From JAIQFL01 sp035295745 (lineage in GTDB: Bacteria; Acidobacteriota; Terriglobia; Bryobacterales; Bryobacteraceae): a DNA stretch of 64,000 bases. A model generated the notes under the pieces. It was given only the letters and a program-made list of their open reading frames with translations, was not told where the DNA came from and ran no database searches. Below, one piece after another: positions 41,590 to 50,698 of this stretch. Position 1 is the stretch's first letter, and each line of letters starts with the position of its first letter. The position numbers and the translations under genes are program-made. Location of the stretch: contig DATGIL010000034.1 in the NCBI GenBank assembly GCA_035295745.1, positions 124,001 through 188,000 of the forward strand, written 5' to 3'.

Positions 41590-44265
41590 ATGCGAGCGGC
41601 CAACGAAGAATCCGGGGGGAGCGAGCGCGAGTCCTGGCGCTTGATCGACAGCATCCCAGGGCCCATCGTAATGCTTAGTGAGACCGGCGCTGTTGAGATG
41701 GTCAATCGCCACCTGATCGACTACTTCGGACCGGCCATCGAGAACACCAGCCAATGGGGATCGAACGACCTGATTCATCCGGACGATCTGCCTCAGGCAA
41801 ACGAGCTCTTCACGCGATCGACCGGGGTGGCCACTCCCTTCGAGATCGAACAGCGTTTGCGGCGTTGGGATGGCGTTTATCGATGGTTTCGTGCCCGCGC
41901 GACGCCACTGACTGACGCGAACGGGCCGGTCATGCGATGGTGCGTGCTGTTGACGGACATCGATGAATGGAAGCGCGCTGAGGACTCCCTGCGCTCAAGC
42001 GAACGCAATCTTCAACTAATCATCGACACGCTTCCCGCACTGGCGTGGGCGGCGCGTGCGGATGGCTCCGCTGAGTTTTTTAACCGCCATTACCTCGACT
42101 ATACGGGCCGCTCGCTGGAACAGTTGAGGGGCTGGAGTTGGACGGCTGCAATCCACCCTGCCGACTTGGACAGTTTGGCGTCCGCATGGCAACGTATCAT
42201 GGTTTCCGGAGAACCGGGCGAGGCCGAAGCGCGTATTCGCCGTTTCGACGGCGCCTATCGCTGGTATTTGTTCCGCGCGAATCCGTTGCGGGATGAATCG
42301 GGGAAAATCACCAAATGGTACGGAACCAATTTGGACATCGAGGATCGCAAGCGAGGAGAAGAAGCCCTCCATGCGAGAGAACTATCATGGCGCCAGATCG
42401 TCGACAATATTCCCGGGCTGGTGGCAACCATGGGCGCAATGGGCGAGGTCGAGTTTCTCAACCGCCAGACCCTGGAGTATTTCGGCAGGACAAATGAAGA
42501 GTTGAAGAACTGGGCTCTCATTGATGCGGTTCACCCGGATGATCTTCCTCGCGTCATCGAGACCCGCCTGAAATCCATCGAAACGGGGCAGGTTTATGAC
42601 GTGGAGCACCGTTGCCGGCGCGCCGATGGCGTGTACCGATGGTTCCAGGTGCGCGGTCTTCCGGTGCGGAATTCGGAGGGAGTCATAAACGCCTGGTATC
42701 TTCTGCTTACGGACATCGACGATCTCAAAAGAGCTGAGGCGGCGCTAGAGGCGAGCGAGCGCAATTTGAGACTGATGACCAATTCTATACCCACCCATAT
42801 CCATGTCTTGAGCGGCGATGGGTCGGTGCTGTACGTGAACCAGGCGTCGTTGGACTACACCGGCTACACGCTCGAAGAAGTGCAGAAAGAAGACTACCGG
42901 TCACGTATTTTCCACCCGGACGATATGGGGAACCGGCGTGAGGAGCGACGGGAGGCGCTTACGCAACCCGTGCCGTTCGAGAATGAACAACGCGTGCTAG
43001 GCAAGGACGGTAACTATCGCTGGTTCCTGATCCGTTTCAAGCCTCTTCTCGATGAGCAGGGAAGAATCGAGCGATGGTATGTGGCCGCGTTCGACATCGA
43101 GGACCGGAAGCGGGCCGAGGCGGAGGTTGAGCAAGCTTACCTGCTACTCGCGGAAGCCCAGCGGCTGAGCAAGACGGGCAGCTTCATCACAGATCTGCTG
43201 ACAGACGACCACAACTGGTCGGAGGAGGCCCTCCGCATCTTTGAGTTCGATCCAGGGACCAAGGTCACGGTGGAGACCTTTCGTAGAAAGATCCACCCCG
43301 ACGACCTGCCGTCGGTCGACGCCGTGCTTGCGCGCGGCACGGCGGGAATAGATGCCGATATCGTATTTCGGATTTTGACGTCCGGAGGCATGGTGAAGTA
43401 TATACACGGTACCGCCCATGTGATCCGCCACGTCGCTGGTCGCCCCGTGTTCAGCGGCGCTCTCCAGGACGTGACGGAAAGCAAATTGGCCGAGGAAGCC
43501 CTGGACCGAGCTCGGTCGGAGCTGGCCCACGTGTCGCGTGTCACCACACTGAACGCGTTGACGAGCTCGATTGCTCACGAGATCAACCAGCCGCTTTCCG
43601 GCATTATCACCAACGCCGGCACCTGTCTTCGGATGTTGGATTGCGATCCTCCGGATCTCGACGGTGCGCGCGAAACCACGCGGCGTGCCCTCCGCGACGG
43701 CAATCGCACTGTGGAAGTCATCTCTCGATTGCGTGACTTGTTCAGCAAAAAGGCGTTTGCTCTTGAACCGCTGGACCTGAATGAAGCCACTCGAGAGGTG
43801 GTTGCATTGTCGTTGAGCGATCTTCAAAGAAATCGTGTCACTTTACGGTCGGAACTCGCCGAGGATCTGCCTCCGGTTCTCGGGGATCGTGTCCAACTCC
43901 AACAGGTGATCCTAAACCTGCTCCGGAACGCTTCTGACGCGATGATTGATGTGGAGGACCGTGCGCGCGATCTGGTGATCAGGACCTCTCGAGAAGAGGA
44001 CGCGCACGTCCGCCTGAGCGTGCGAGACACCGGAACCGGTATCCAGCCCCAAGATCTGAAGAGGCTTTTCGAAGCCTTCTACACGACCAAGAGTGGCGGT
44101 ATGGGCATCGGGTTATCGGTGAGCCGTTCGATCGTTGAGAGACATCATGGCCGCCTTTGGGCCGAGCCGAATGACGGGGTGGGTGCCACTTTTTCTTTCG
44201 TTATTCCCTGTGTTCCCAAGAGCATTCCCTATCGGCGACCGGCAACCGATACTAAGGTACTATAG
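41590..44265 (+). CDS. Five-PAS sensor histidine kinase
   Basis: The 891-residue cytoplasmic protein has no TM helix. Five PAS/PAC units begin near residues 15, 140, 268, 390 and 520; each shows YRWF- or YRWY-type ends and ...DI(D/E)D.KRAE linkers. The dimerisation box has IAHEINQPLSGIITN with the phosphorylated His near 663. The ATPase follows, with N box QQVILNLLRNASDAM, G1 VRDTGTGI and G2 SGGMGIGLSVSRSIVERH. It resembles FixL-like kinases that pair with FixJ. Start ATG 41590; GTG 41560 is possible. Two response regulators follow 133 bp and 564 bp downstream. Its C-terminal half is paralogous to the kinase at 54329. Confidence 0.9.
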   Translation: MRAANEESGGSERESWRLIDSIPGPIVMLSETGAVEMVNRHLIDYFGPAIENTSQWGSNDLIHPDDLPQANELFTRSTGVATPFEIEQRLRRWDGVYRWFRARATPLTDANGPVMRWCVLLTDIDEWKRAEDSLRSSERNLQLIIDTLPALAWAARADGSAEFFNRHYLDYTGRSLEQLRGWSWTAAIHPADLDSLASAWQRIMVSGEPGEAEARIRRFDGAYRWYLFRANPLRDESGKITKWYGTNLDIEDRKRGEEALHARELSWRQIVDNIPGLVATMGAMGEVEFLNRQTLEYFGRTNEELKNWALIDAVHPDDLPRVIETRLKSIETGQVYDVEHRCRRADGVYRWFQVRGLPVRNSEGVINAWYLLLTDIDDLKRAEAALEASERNLRLMTNSIPTHIHVLSGDGSVLYVNQASLDYTGYTLEEVQKEDYRSRIFHPDDMGNRREERREALTQPVPFENEQRVLGKDGNYRWFLIRFKPLLDEQGRIERWYVAAFDIEDRKRAEAEVEQAYLLLAEAQRLSKTGSFITDLLTDDHNWSEEALRIFEFDPGTKVTVETFRRKIHPDDLPSVDAVLARGTAGIDADIVFRILTSGGMVKYIHGTAHVIRHVAGRPVFSGALQDVTESKLAEEALDRARSELAHVSRVTTLNALTSSIAHEINQPLSGIITNAGTCLRMLDCDPPDLDGARETTRRALRDGNRTVEVISRLRDLFSKKAFALEPLDLNEATREVVALSLSDLQRNRVTLRSELAEDLPPVLGDRVQLQQVILNLLRNASDAMIDVEDRARDLVIRTSREEDAHVRLSVRDTGTGIQPQDLKRLFEAFYTTKSGGMGIGLSVSRSIVERHHGRLWAEPNDGVGATFSFVIPCVPKSIPYRRPATDTKVL

Positions 44266-44398
44266 GATTCTGGCGGTGGTTAACCGATCCTGGAACCAGA
44301 GGGTATGGTGTTCAGGAACAGCAAGATAGCGGGATCGCTTTCAGATTCCAATCCGCCATGCCGACAGCCATGATCAATTGTAAAGGGTGGTGCTCGTA

Positions 44399-44770
44399 AT
44401 GGGCACGAAGCTGCTCGTCTCCATCGTTGATGACGACGAGTCTGTCCGGGAGGCTCTCCCTGACCTGATAGGGCATTTCGGCTTTGCGACGCAGGCTTTC
44501 TCCTCGGCCGAGGCGTTCCTCACGTCGCCGTACGTAAACGAAACACGGTGTTTGATCCTGGACATCGCGATGCCCGGGATGTCGGGCCCGGAACTGCAGC
44601 GTGAGTTGAAGAAGCGGCAGAAACCCATTCCGATTATCTTCATTACGGCAACCGGAGACAGGAACGTCCGGGCGAGCCTGATCGCGGAGGGCGCGGTGGA
44701 TTGCCTGTTCAAACCATTCACCGACACTGCCCTGCTCGATGCCTTGACCGCGGTGTTCCCGAAAAGGTAA
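44399..44770 (+). CDS. Single-domain response regulator
   Basis: The 123-residue receiver has LVSIVDDDESVREALPDLIG (acid pocket DDD), CLILDIAMPGMSGPEL (phospho-Asp), IIFITATGD (Thr) and LFKPFTDTALLDAL (Lys). It has no output domain. Start ATG 44399 was chosen over GTG 44387. It may act as a phosphate sink or as a competing partner of the PAS kinase. Confidence 0.92.
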   Translation: MGTKLLVSIVDDDESVREALPDLIGHFGFATQAFSSAEAFLTSPYVNETRCLILDIAMPGMSGPELQRELKKRQKPIPIIFITATGDRNVRASLIAEGAVDCLFKPFTDTALLDALTAVFPKR

Positions 44771-44829
44771 AAATAATAGGGATGCATTACGCGGCTGCAC
44801 GGTACCGTGGCCCGCGTGGTCTGCGTGCA

Positions 44830-45471
44830 ATGGATGTCTTAACGAGGCCGGAAGCCACGCCCATTGTGTTTGTTGTCGACGACGATTTCTCCGTCCGCGA
44901 ATCGCTGGAGTTGTTGATCAAGAGCCAGCAGTGGCGGGCAGAATTATTTGCGTCGGCGCAGGAATTTCTCTCACGCCCCCGGCCCACCACGCCTAGTTGC
45001 CTGATCCTCGACGTGAACATGCCGGAATTGAACGGACTCGAATTGCAAAAACAGCTGTCAGATCGGAATGACATGCCTGTCGTCTTTATCAGCGGCTACG
45101 CCGACGTGCCCATGAGCGTACAGGCCATGAAAGCAGGCGCAGTCGAGTTCCTGACGAAGCCCCTGCAGCACGACGTACTTGTGGATGCGATCCGCAATGC
45201 GATCGAGCGCAGTCGCGAAACGCTTCGCCTTAATTCGGAGATGCAAAAGTTAAGAGGGTGCTACGAATCACTCAGTCAGCGGGAACGAGAGGTGATGGCG
45301 TTGGTCGTCTCCGGACTATTGAATAAGCAAGTTGGTGGCGAACTCGGCATCAGCGAGATCACGGTTAAGGCGCACAGGGGCCAGGTGATGCGGAAGATGA
45401 ATGCCGACTCGCTGCCTGAGTTGGTCACTATGGCCGCTCGCCTAGGGCTGCGAACAACGCCGAAAGCCTGA
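44830..45471 (+). CDS. FixJ-type response regulator (receiver plus LuxR HTH)
   Basis: The 213-residue protein has a receiver (IVFVVDDDFSVRESLELLIK, CLILDVNMPELNGLELQK, VVFISGYADVPMSVQAMKAG, FLTKPLQHDVLVDAI). The LuxR HTH follows (LSQREREVMALVVSGLLNKQ, VGGELGISEITVKAHRGQVM). Phosphorylation should let it dimerise and bind DNA. It is the only LuxR-type regulator in the region and therefore the best candidate to bind the shared box, whose strongest copy (a perfect palindrome) lies 40 bp after its stop. An alternative start is ATG 44782. Confidence 0.93.
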   Translation: MDVLTRPEATPIVFVVDDDFSVRESLELLIKSQQWRAELFASAQEFLSRPRPTTPSCLILDVNMPELNGLELQKQLSDRNDMPVVFISGYADVPMSVQAMKAGAVEFLTKPLQHDVLVDAIRNAIERSRETLRLNSEMQKLRGCYESLSQREREVMALVVSGLLNKQVGGELGISEITVKAHRGQVMRKMNADSLPELVTMAARLGLRTTPKA

Positions 45472-45507
45472 CGGCCAACGACAGTTCTTTGCGGTTTCTG
45501 CCCAATC

Positions 45508-45535
45508 GATACGAAGGTATCGACGATACCTTCGT
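45508..45535 (+). promoter_or_regulatory. Promoter box P2: 25-bp perfect palindrome
   Basis: ACGAAGGTATCG (45511-45522), one A, then CGATACCTTCGT (45524-45535) form a perfect inverted repeat. Read as half-sites, GATACGAAGGT (45508) and GATACCTTCGT (45525) are 17 bp apart as in P1. CCAATAGATCGG follows. It lies 40 bp ahead of the efflux operon start. Confidence 0.75.
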
Positions 45536-45574
45536 CCAATAGATCGGCACTCACGCAAGTGATGCAATTGAGGG

Positions 45575-47056
45575 GTGCCCAGGAAGTTTGATGGAACCAT
45601 CCAGCCGATCCGCAACATAGTAGTAGTGGTTGGCCTCGTTGGAGCGTGCCATCAGCCGGCTGCGGCGCAATGTTCCAGCAAAGCGGGTACTCCGGCCGAA
45701 GCTTCCGCCTGCGCCAGTCACGCGATACCAGATTCAAAGGTCGCGGTTCTCGAACGGGGGCACCAATATTCACTAGCGGAATTGATCGATATCGGAGAGC
45801 GCAATCATCCAACAACGAGGGCCACATGGGAGCGGGCGAAACAGCAGGCAAAACTGCTGGGCATCGAGAAGAGTGAGTATTTTCCCGTTTTGGCGGCGAC
45901 TGCGCTGTTCGCGGACCAACGCACGGCCCAGCCTTTCCCCAAGCCTCTCTCGCCCGTCGGCTACTCCGTCGTTGATTTGCCTCTGATTCAGCCCCAGATC
46001 GAGCTGCAATATCTGATATTCGATTTCGGCGGTCGCCAAGCCCGCGTCGATGCGGCGAAAGCGGAGGCACTCGCGGCAGCCGCGCGGTTTATCAAGACTA
46101 ACCAGGATGTCGCCTTCGCCATTTCAAATGCCTATTATTATCTCGTCACCGCGCAAGAACGCCTGCAAGCCGCCACGGACACGCTGAGGACTGCAAAAAC
46201 CACACAGGATGCGGCTGAAGCGAGACTGGCGAATGGTCGCGCGACGCTGCCAGACGTCCTCAATGCGCGCGCGGAGACTGCGCAGGCGAGTTTCGATCTG
46301 GAACAAGCGGACGGCGACGAAAAGATCGCGCGCGTGACCTTGTCCGAAGCAATCGGTGTCGAGCCGTCTCCGGATCTGGCTATCGACGGACAAGGAAGCG
46401 GCCCGCTGCCCAACGCGCTCGCCTTAACGATCGATCAACTGATTGAGCGGGCCTTCGCCAATCGTCCGGATCTCATGGCCCAAATGCAGGCAATTCGCAG
46501 AGCGGACGATGAGATTCGCAACGTCAGCTCGGCTTACAAGCCAAAGGTCACCTTGTCGGCGAACGTTGCTCAAGCCGAGGTCTGGCCGTCGGAGGTCCGT
46601 CCACCGGCGCAGCTTGGACACATAAACACACCAACCTGGGCCGCGGCCGTCAACGTGGAATGGACCGTCTTCGACGGTGGCGCGCGCAGGAATCGAAAAG
46701 AGATCGCGGAATCCGGTAAACGAGAGGCCATCGACGAACTGAGGGACAAACGCGATCAGGTGCAGAGAGAAGTATGGAGCAGCTACATCGCTTTTCGTAC
46801 AGCCTTACGGCAAGAGGATGCGGCTGTCGCGTTGCTGAGCGCGGCCGGCACCTCGTATTCTGCATCTTTAGACGCTTATAACTACGGCGTCAAGAATCTG
46901 GTAGACGTCGTCACGGCGGAGAAACAACTGGCATTGGCCCGTCTTTCATCGGTTTCCGCGCGGTCCCGGGTACTTGCAGAGGCGGTTCGCCTCGAATCGG
47001 TGACGGGGAATCTGCTGCGGAACCAGCAGCCGGCCACGACGACTCAAGGAAAGTAA
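45575..47056 (+). CDS. TolC-like outer-membrane efflux protein (MdtP-type)
   Basis: The 493-residue protein starts at GTG 45575. A signal ending in GLVGAC suggests a lipoprotein. The outer-membrane efflux repeats are clear: AELIDIGERNHPTTRATWER, QAKLLGIEKSEYFPVLAATA, then a second copy LIERAFANRPDLMAQMQAIR, AAVNVEWTVFDGGARRNRKE, and ALDAYNYGVKNLVDVVTAEK. It forms the exit duct for the adaptor and FUSC pump downstream. In E. coli the mdtNOP locus places this component last; here it is first. Confidence 0.88.
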   Translation: MPRKFDGTIQPIRNIVVVVGLVGACHQPAAAQCSSKAGTPAEASACASHAIPDSKVAVLERGHQYSLAELIDIGERNHPTTRATWERAKQQAKLLGIEKSEYFPVLAATALFADQRTAQPFPKPLSPVGYSVVDLPLIQPQIELQYLIFDFGGRQARVDAAKAEALAAAARFIKTNQDVAFAISNAYYYLVTAQERLQAATDTLRTAKTTQDAAEARLANGRATLPDVLNARAETAQASFDLEQADGDEKIARVTLSEAIGVEPSPDLAIDGQGSGPLPNALALTIDQLIERAFANRPDLMAQMQAIRRADDEIRNVSSAYKPKVTLSANVAQAEVWPSEVRPPAQLGHINTPTWAAAVNVEWTVFDGGARRNRKEIAESGKREAIDELRDKRDQVQREVWSSYIAFRTALRQEDAAVALLSAAGTSYSASLDAYNYGVKNLVDVVTAEKQLALARLSSVSARSRVLAEAVRLESVTGNLLRNQQPATTTQGK

Positions 47057-47058
47057 AC

Positions 47059-47319
47059 ATGAAAACCCTGCTGATGATTACTGCGATTGCCATTTGTATC
47101 GTCTCCTCCGGGTGCAGCCGCGCGCCCTCCGTGTCCATCATCGGCTCATTTTTCCCGATATGGATGATCTGTATAGCGGCCGGTGTTATTGCAGCCTTTG
47201 TCGAACACGCTGTGCTTGCACGCTTCAGCCTTGAACACCGCGTCGGGCCGCTCTGGCTCTTCTATCCTTCGACTGTCACTCTGTGCGCCTGCGTGCTATG
47301 GGAGGTCTTTTTCCGATGA
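47059..47319 (+). CDS. ytcA: YtcA family lipoprotein
   Basis: The 86-residue protein reads MKTLLMITAIAICIVSSGCS with a lipobox (SSGC), followed by RAPSVSIIGSFFPIWMICIA, the YtcA signature, and two TM helices. In enterobacteria ytcA sits directly ahead of mdtN. It starts 2 bp after the TolC-like stop and overlaps the adaptor gene by 4 bp. The role is unknown but tied to this pump type. Confidence 0.88.
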   Translation: MKTLLMITAIAICIVSSGCSRAPSVSIIGSFFPIWMICIAAGVIAAFVEHAVLARFSLEHRVGPLWLFYPSTVTLCACVLWEVFFR

Positions 47320-48515
47320 ACGCCGATGCGACTGATCGAACGCGACAAGTTATTGGCCGGCTACTTGGAGTTATCGTAATCGGAGGAGCCCTCATCGCGT
47401 CGCTGATGGTGGCTCACGACACGAACCAACAACCCCGCACAGACGACGCGAGTGTCAGAGCCAATTTCATCGCAATCGCGCCGGAGGTGGGTGGACGCCT
47501 GATCAAACTGCCGGTCACGGACAACGCGTTTGTCAAGAAGGGGGACCTGCTCTTCGAGATCGACCCTCGCGATTACCGCTACGCGCTGGAGCAGGCACTC
47601 TCCGATCAGAACAACCTGGAACAACGAATTATCGATACGCGCCGAAAGATTGCGGCTGAGAATAGCGCTGTTGAGGCTGCCGGCGCCACGCTACGCACAT
47701 CGGAGACGGCCATTAAGACGGCCACGAGCGCAGTGGAAATGGCAAAAGCGACCGTGACGCGGGCTCAGGCGAACGTGGCAACGGCAAGTGCCCACCTTTC
47801 CTTTGCCACAAACGATTTTCACCGGATTCAGCCGCTGTTGCTTAAGCAATACGTCACGGTCGAGCAGGTCGATCAGGCCGAAACAGCGGTTCGAGTCGCG
47901 AAAGGCGAGTACGAGCAGACGCAGGCTGCCCTCGCGGAGGCAGAGTCACAGGAGAAACAGGCCGAATTGAAGCTGAGCCAGGCTAGTGACGATTCACTTG
48001 GATCCAGAGCCAAGCTGGGCCAGGCCATCCATGCAATCGACACGGTGGACATTCTCGAGTCGCAACGCCCCGCACTGGCGGCGAAGGTGGAGCGGGCGCG
48101 GCTCGATGTCGAAAGAAGCCGAGTGGTCGCGCCGTTCGATGCTTATGTGACGAACTTGAACATTTCAGAAGGTGCCTACGCCCACGTTGGTTCGGCAATG
48201 TTTACTTTGATCGACGCCAGGACCTGGTGGGTGATTGCTAATTACCGTGAGGGAAAGATCCGGAACATCCGTGTAGGTGCGAAGGTCGATGTTTATCTGA
48301 TGGGCCATCCCGATCGAAAATTCGAAGGGGTGGTACAGAGCCTTGGCTACGGCGTCTTTCCGGAGGACGGAAACGTCGCCGATGGATTGCCGAATATCCA
48401 AAGAACACTGAACTGGGTCCACCTTTCCACACGGTTCCCCGTTCGAATTCTTATTGAAAACCCTGATCCCACGCTGTTCCGGATCGGCGCAACGGCACTG
48501 ACGATCGTGAGGTGA
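47316..48515 (+). CDS. HlyD/EmrA-type membrane fusion protein (MdtN-like)
   Basis: The 399-residue protein (start ATG 47316, MNADATDRTRQVIG) has one TM helix (residues 14-32). The biotinyl-lipoyl halves are VRANFIAIAPEVGGRLIKLP, VTDNAFVKKGDLLFEIDPRD and VVAPFDAYVTNLNISEGAYA, separated by a long alpha hairpin (about 95-240). It bridges the inner-membrane FUSC pump to the outer-membrane duct. Confidence 0.9.
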   Translation: MNADATDRTRQVIGRLLGVIVIGGALIASLMVAHDTNQQPRTDDASVRANFIAIAPEVGGRLIKLPVTDNAFVKKGDLLFEIDPRDYRYALEQALSDQNNLEQRIIDTRRKIAAENSAVEAAGATLRTSETAIKTATSAVEMAKATVTRAQANVATASAHLSFATNDFHRIQPLLLKQYVTVEQVDQAETAVRVAKGEYEQTQAALAEAESQEKQAELKLSQASDDSLGSRAKLGQAIHAIDTVDILESQRPALAAKVERARLDVERSRVVAPFDAYVTNLNISEGAYAHVGSAMFTLIDARTWWVIANYREGKIRNIRVGAKVDVYLMGHPDRKFEGVVQSLGYGVFPEDGNVADGLPNIQRTLNWVHLSTRFPVRILIENPDPTLFRIGATALTIVR

Positions 48516-48519
48516 ACCA

Positions 48520-50526
48520 GTGCCACGACGACGCTATTTGCTGGATTGGTGGGAGGCTCTTCAGGCAACGCCTGGCCGTCTGGAAAGTTCGCTTCGGGTT
48601 GCGTTTGCAACGATCATTGTGCTGGTCGCAATGATGGCTCTCCAGGTGCCGAACATTTCTTTTGGGCTGTATGTGATTCTTCTCGTAAGCAATGAAAATC
48701 CGGCGGTGAGCCTGCGCACCGGTGTCGGAGCGCTGGTAGTGGTGGCCCTTGCACTATCGATTACATTGGGTGTCGTGATCGTGACCGATAACGATCCACT
48801 CGCGCGCATCGTTACTTTAGCAGTAACGACCTTCCTGGCAGGAATGATCACGGCGGTTTCGACTGTGCCCGCCCTGGGGTCGATCTTCGGCCTCGTAGTG
48901 GGAGTCGCGATCCGTGCCTGGGAAATCCACGCTCCTGCGGACACCGTGGTGAAAGGCGATCTTTGGCTATTAGCCGGATTTGCAACGGGGATATCAGGAG
49001 CGGTCGCGGTCTCATACCTCTTTTCGGCGCGATCGCCTGCCGATCGATTAGCCTCACAGTTGCGATTGCGGTACCGCGCCCTTGCGGCGATGTTTGAAGC
49101 GTACGGCGGCAACGGCGAAGCGAAGGACGAACCGCTAGCGGCTGCCCAAGTTGTATCTCGGCTGGCGGGAGAGGGACCCCAGGGAATGCTGGAACTGCAC
49201 CGACAGATTATCGATCGTAATCTTCCCAGCGGCAGTCTTCCTTCGGCTGTTCAATGCCATATCATCGCAATCGCAGAACTTCTGGCCAATGCCGCGGCAT
49301 TCGGCCTGCAGCCCGAGGATTTGGACAAGGATCGGCAATCGCGATGTAGAGCCATCGCCGAACAGTGCGAGTATCTTGCGCGCGAACTCGGGACGCAGCC
49401 GGAACTTCACTCCGACTGGACGGACTCTGCTGCCAATACGCATCTCGAACGGGTGGAGAACGTTCTAGACTCGCTACGATCGGCCGCAGGTGAGTCCTGC
49501 AAGCTGGAGACGTTGGTGTCCAGGCACGTTCCACTGTTGGTCCCCGGCGCCGCCTCAAACATTGCGAACGTGGCTTTCGCGCTCAAGATCAGCTTGTGTG
49601 CGACGATCTGCTACATCGTCTATCACGCCCTCGACTGGCCGGGCATCTCCACTTCAGTGACTACCGTGATGGTTGCAGGATTGGCGACGACCGGGGCGAT
49701 GAAGCAGAAGTTGACGTTCAGACTCGTGGGAGCGACGGTGGGCGGACTGGTGCTGGGACTTGGCGCCGAGGTATTTCTGTTCCCCTTCATGGATTCGATC
49801 ACGTCCTTGATGGTTGTAGTGGGCGCGGTTGCTTTTCTGTCCGCATGGATTGGTGCCGGTCCGCGATTCCAGTATGTGGGAATACAAATTGCTTACGCGT
49901 TCTATCTGGTGTCGCTTTCAGGATTCGCAACGCCTACCGAACTGTCGCCGGCACGAGATCGGCTTGCCGGGATCATCCTGGCCGTGGCCGTGATGTGGCT
50001 CGTTTTCGATCAGTTGTGGCCAGTCCGAACCACGACTGAAATGCGTCGGGTGGTGGCCTCGGTCTTGAGAGACGCATCCCGCGTGTTTGGTTTGTCCGAT
50101 AATCGGCTGGCGGCTGCTGCTTATGCGAGGGAGTCCGGGATCTTGCGGGACCGGCTGGCACAAGGGCTTTCCAAAGTCCGGACCCTGAATGACGCAGCGC
50201 AGTATGAGTTCGGTCCCGACCGCGAGTTCCACGTACTTGCTGCCGGCAAGCTCATGCAGATGTCCTTGACTACGGTGGCGTTGGTTTGGAATCACGCCGC
50301 GACTCTCGACCAGCGTGAGGGTGGCGATTCAATGAGCGACGCTCCGCTGGTCGCCTTGCGGCAGACAGTCAAAGAGGGTCTCTCTTCCATTGCTGATGAG
50401 GTACAGAAGAAGCGTCGGGGGGAAACGGAGCCTCTTGCGGCCAATGAGGCCAGCTCCGAATACGTAAGGTTAACGATCTCGAGATTCAACGAACTCCGAA
50501 TATTGTCTGCGGCCTTTGATTCGTAG
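48520..50526 (+). CDS. FUSC-family inner-membrane exporter (MdtO/AaeB-like)
   Basis: The 668-residue protein starts at GTG 48520. Two blocks of five to six TM helices are visible (about 25-180 and 340-500), each followed by a cytoplasmic helical part. Motifs include ISFGLYVILLVSNENPAVSL and the repeat-like AWIGAGPRFQYVGIQIAYAF, YLVSLSGFA. Relatives export aromatic carboxylic acids or sulfa-like compounds using the proton gradient. The complete set tolC-ytcA-mdtN-mdtO forms one operon behind box P2. Confidence 0.88.
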   Translation: MPRRRYLLDWWEALQATPGRLESSLRVAFATIIVLVAMMALQVPNISFGLYVILLVSNENPAVSLRTGVGALVVVALALSITLGVVIVTDNDPLARIVTLAVTTFLAGMITAVSTVPALGSIFGLVVGVAIRAWEIHAPADTVVKGDLWLLAGFATGISGAVAVSYLFSARSPADRLASQLRLRYRALAAMFEAYGGNGEAKDEPLAAAQVVSRLAGEGPQGMLELHRQIIDRNLPSGSLPSAVQCHIIAIAELLANAAAFGLQPEDLDKDRQSRCRAIAEQCEYLARELGTQPELHSDWTDSAANTHLERVENVLDSLRSAAGESCKLETLVSRHVPLLVPGAASNIANVAFALKISLCATICYIVYHALDWPGISTSVTTVMVAGLATTGAMKQKLTFRLVGATVGGLVLGLGAEVFLFPFMDSITSLMVVVGAVAFLSAWIGAGPRFQYVGIQIAYAFYLVSLSGFATPTELSPARDRLAGIILAVAVMWLVFDQLWPVRTTTEMRRVVASVLRDASRVFGLSDNRLAAAAYARESGILRDRLAQGLSKVRTLNDAAQYEFGPDREFHVLAAGKLMQMSLTTVALVWNHAATLDQREGGDSMSDAPLVALRQTVKEGLSSIADEVQKKRRGETEPLAANEASSEYVRLTISRFNELRILSAAFDS

Positions 50527-50618
50527 CGTAAACGCCCGGATCATGCAGCCGGGCGAGGCCCTGGCTTTGGTGAAATCTTCTAAGCCGCGCGTGGTGAGGT
50601 GACGGACATTGCGCAGAT

Positions 50619-50646
50619 TGCACGAAAGTGTGGCCAATACCTTCGT
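50619..50646 (+). promoter_or_regulatory. Promoter box P3 before the Oar-like receptor gene
   Basis: AATACCTTCGT (50636-50646) follows a weaker half-site, TGCACGAAAGT (50619-50629), 17 bp upstream; ACAATCG comes next. The stretch AAAGTGTGGCCAATACC aligns with AAAGTGTCGGCAATACC of P1. It lies 63 bp ahead of the ATG at 50699. Confidence 0.65.
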
Positions 50647-50698
50647 ACAATCGACTTTTCGGCACACCTTTGATCAAATGAGGTTCCGAGGGAGCGCT

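Noticed and set aside
44248..44258. GATACTAAGGT as a further regulatory box before the response regulator at 44399
   Set aside because: Only a single half-site with two mismatches, inside the 3' end of the kinase gene, without the partner 17 bp away or the AATTG tail.
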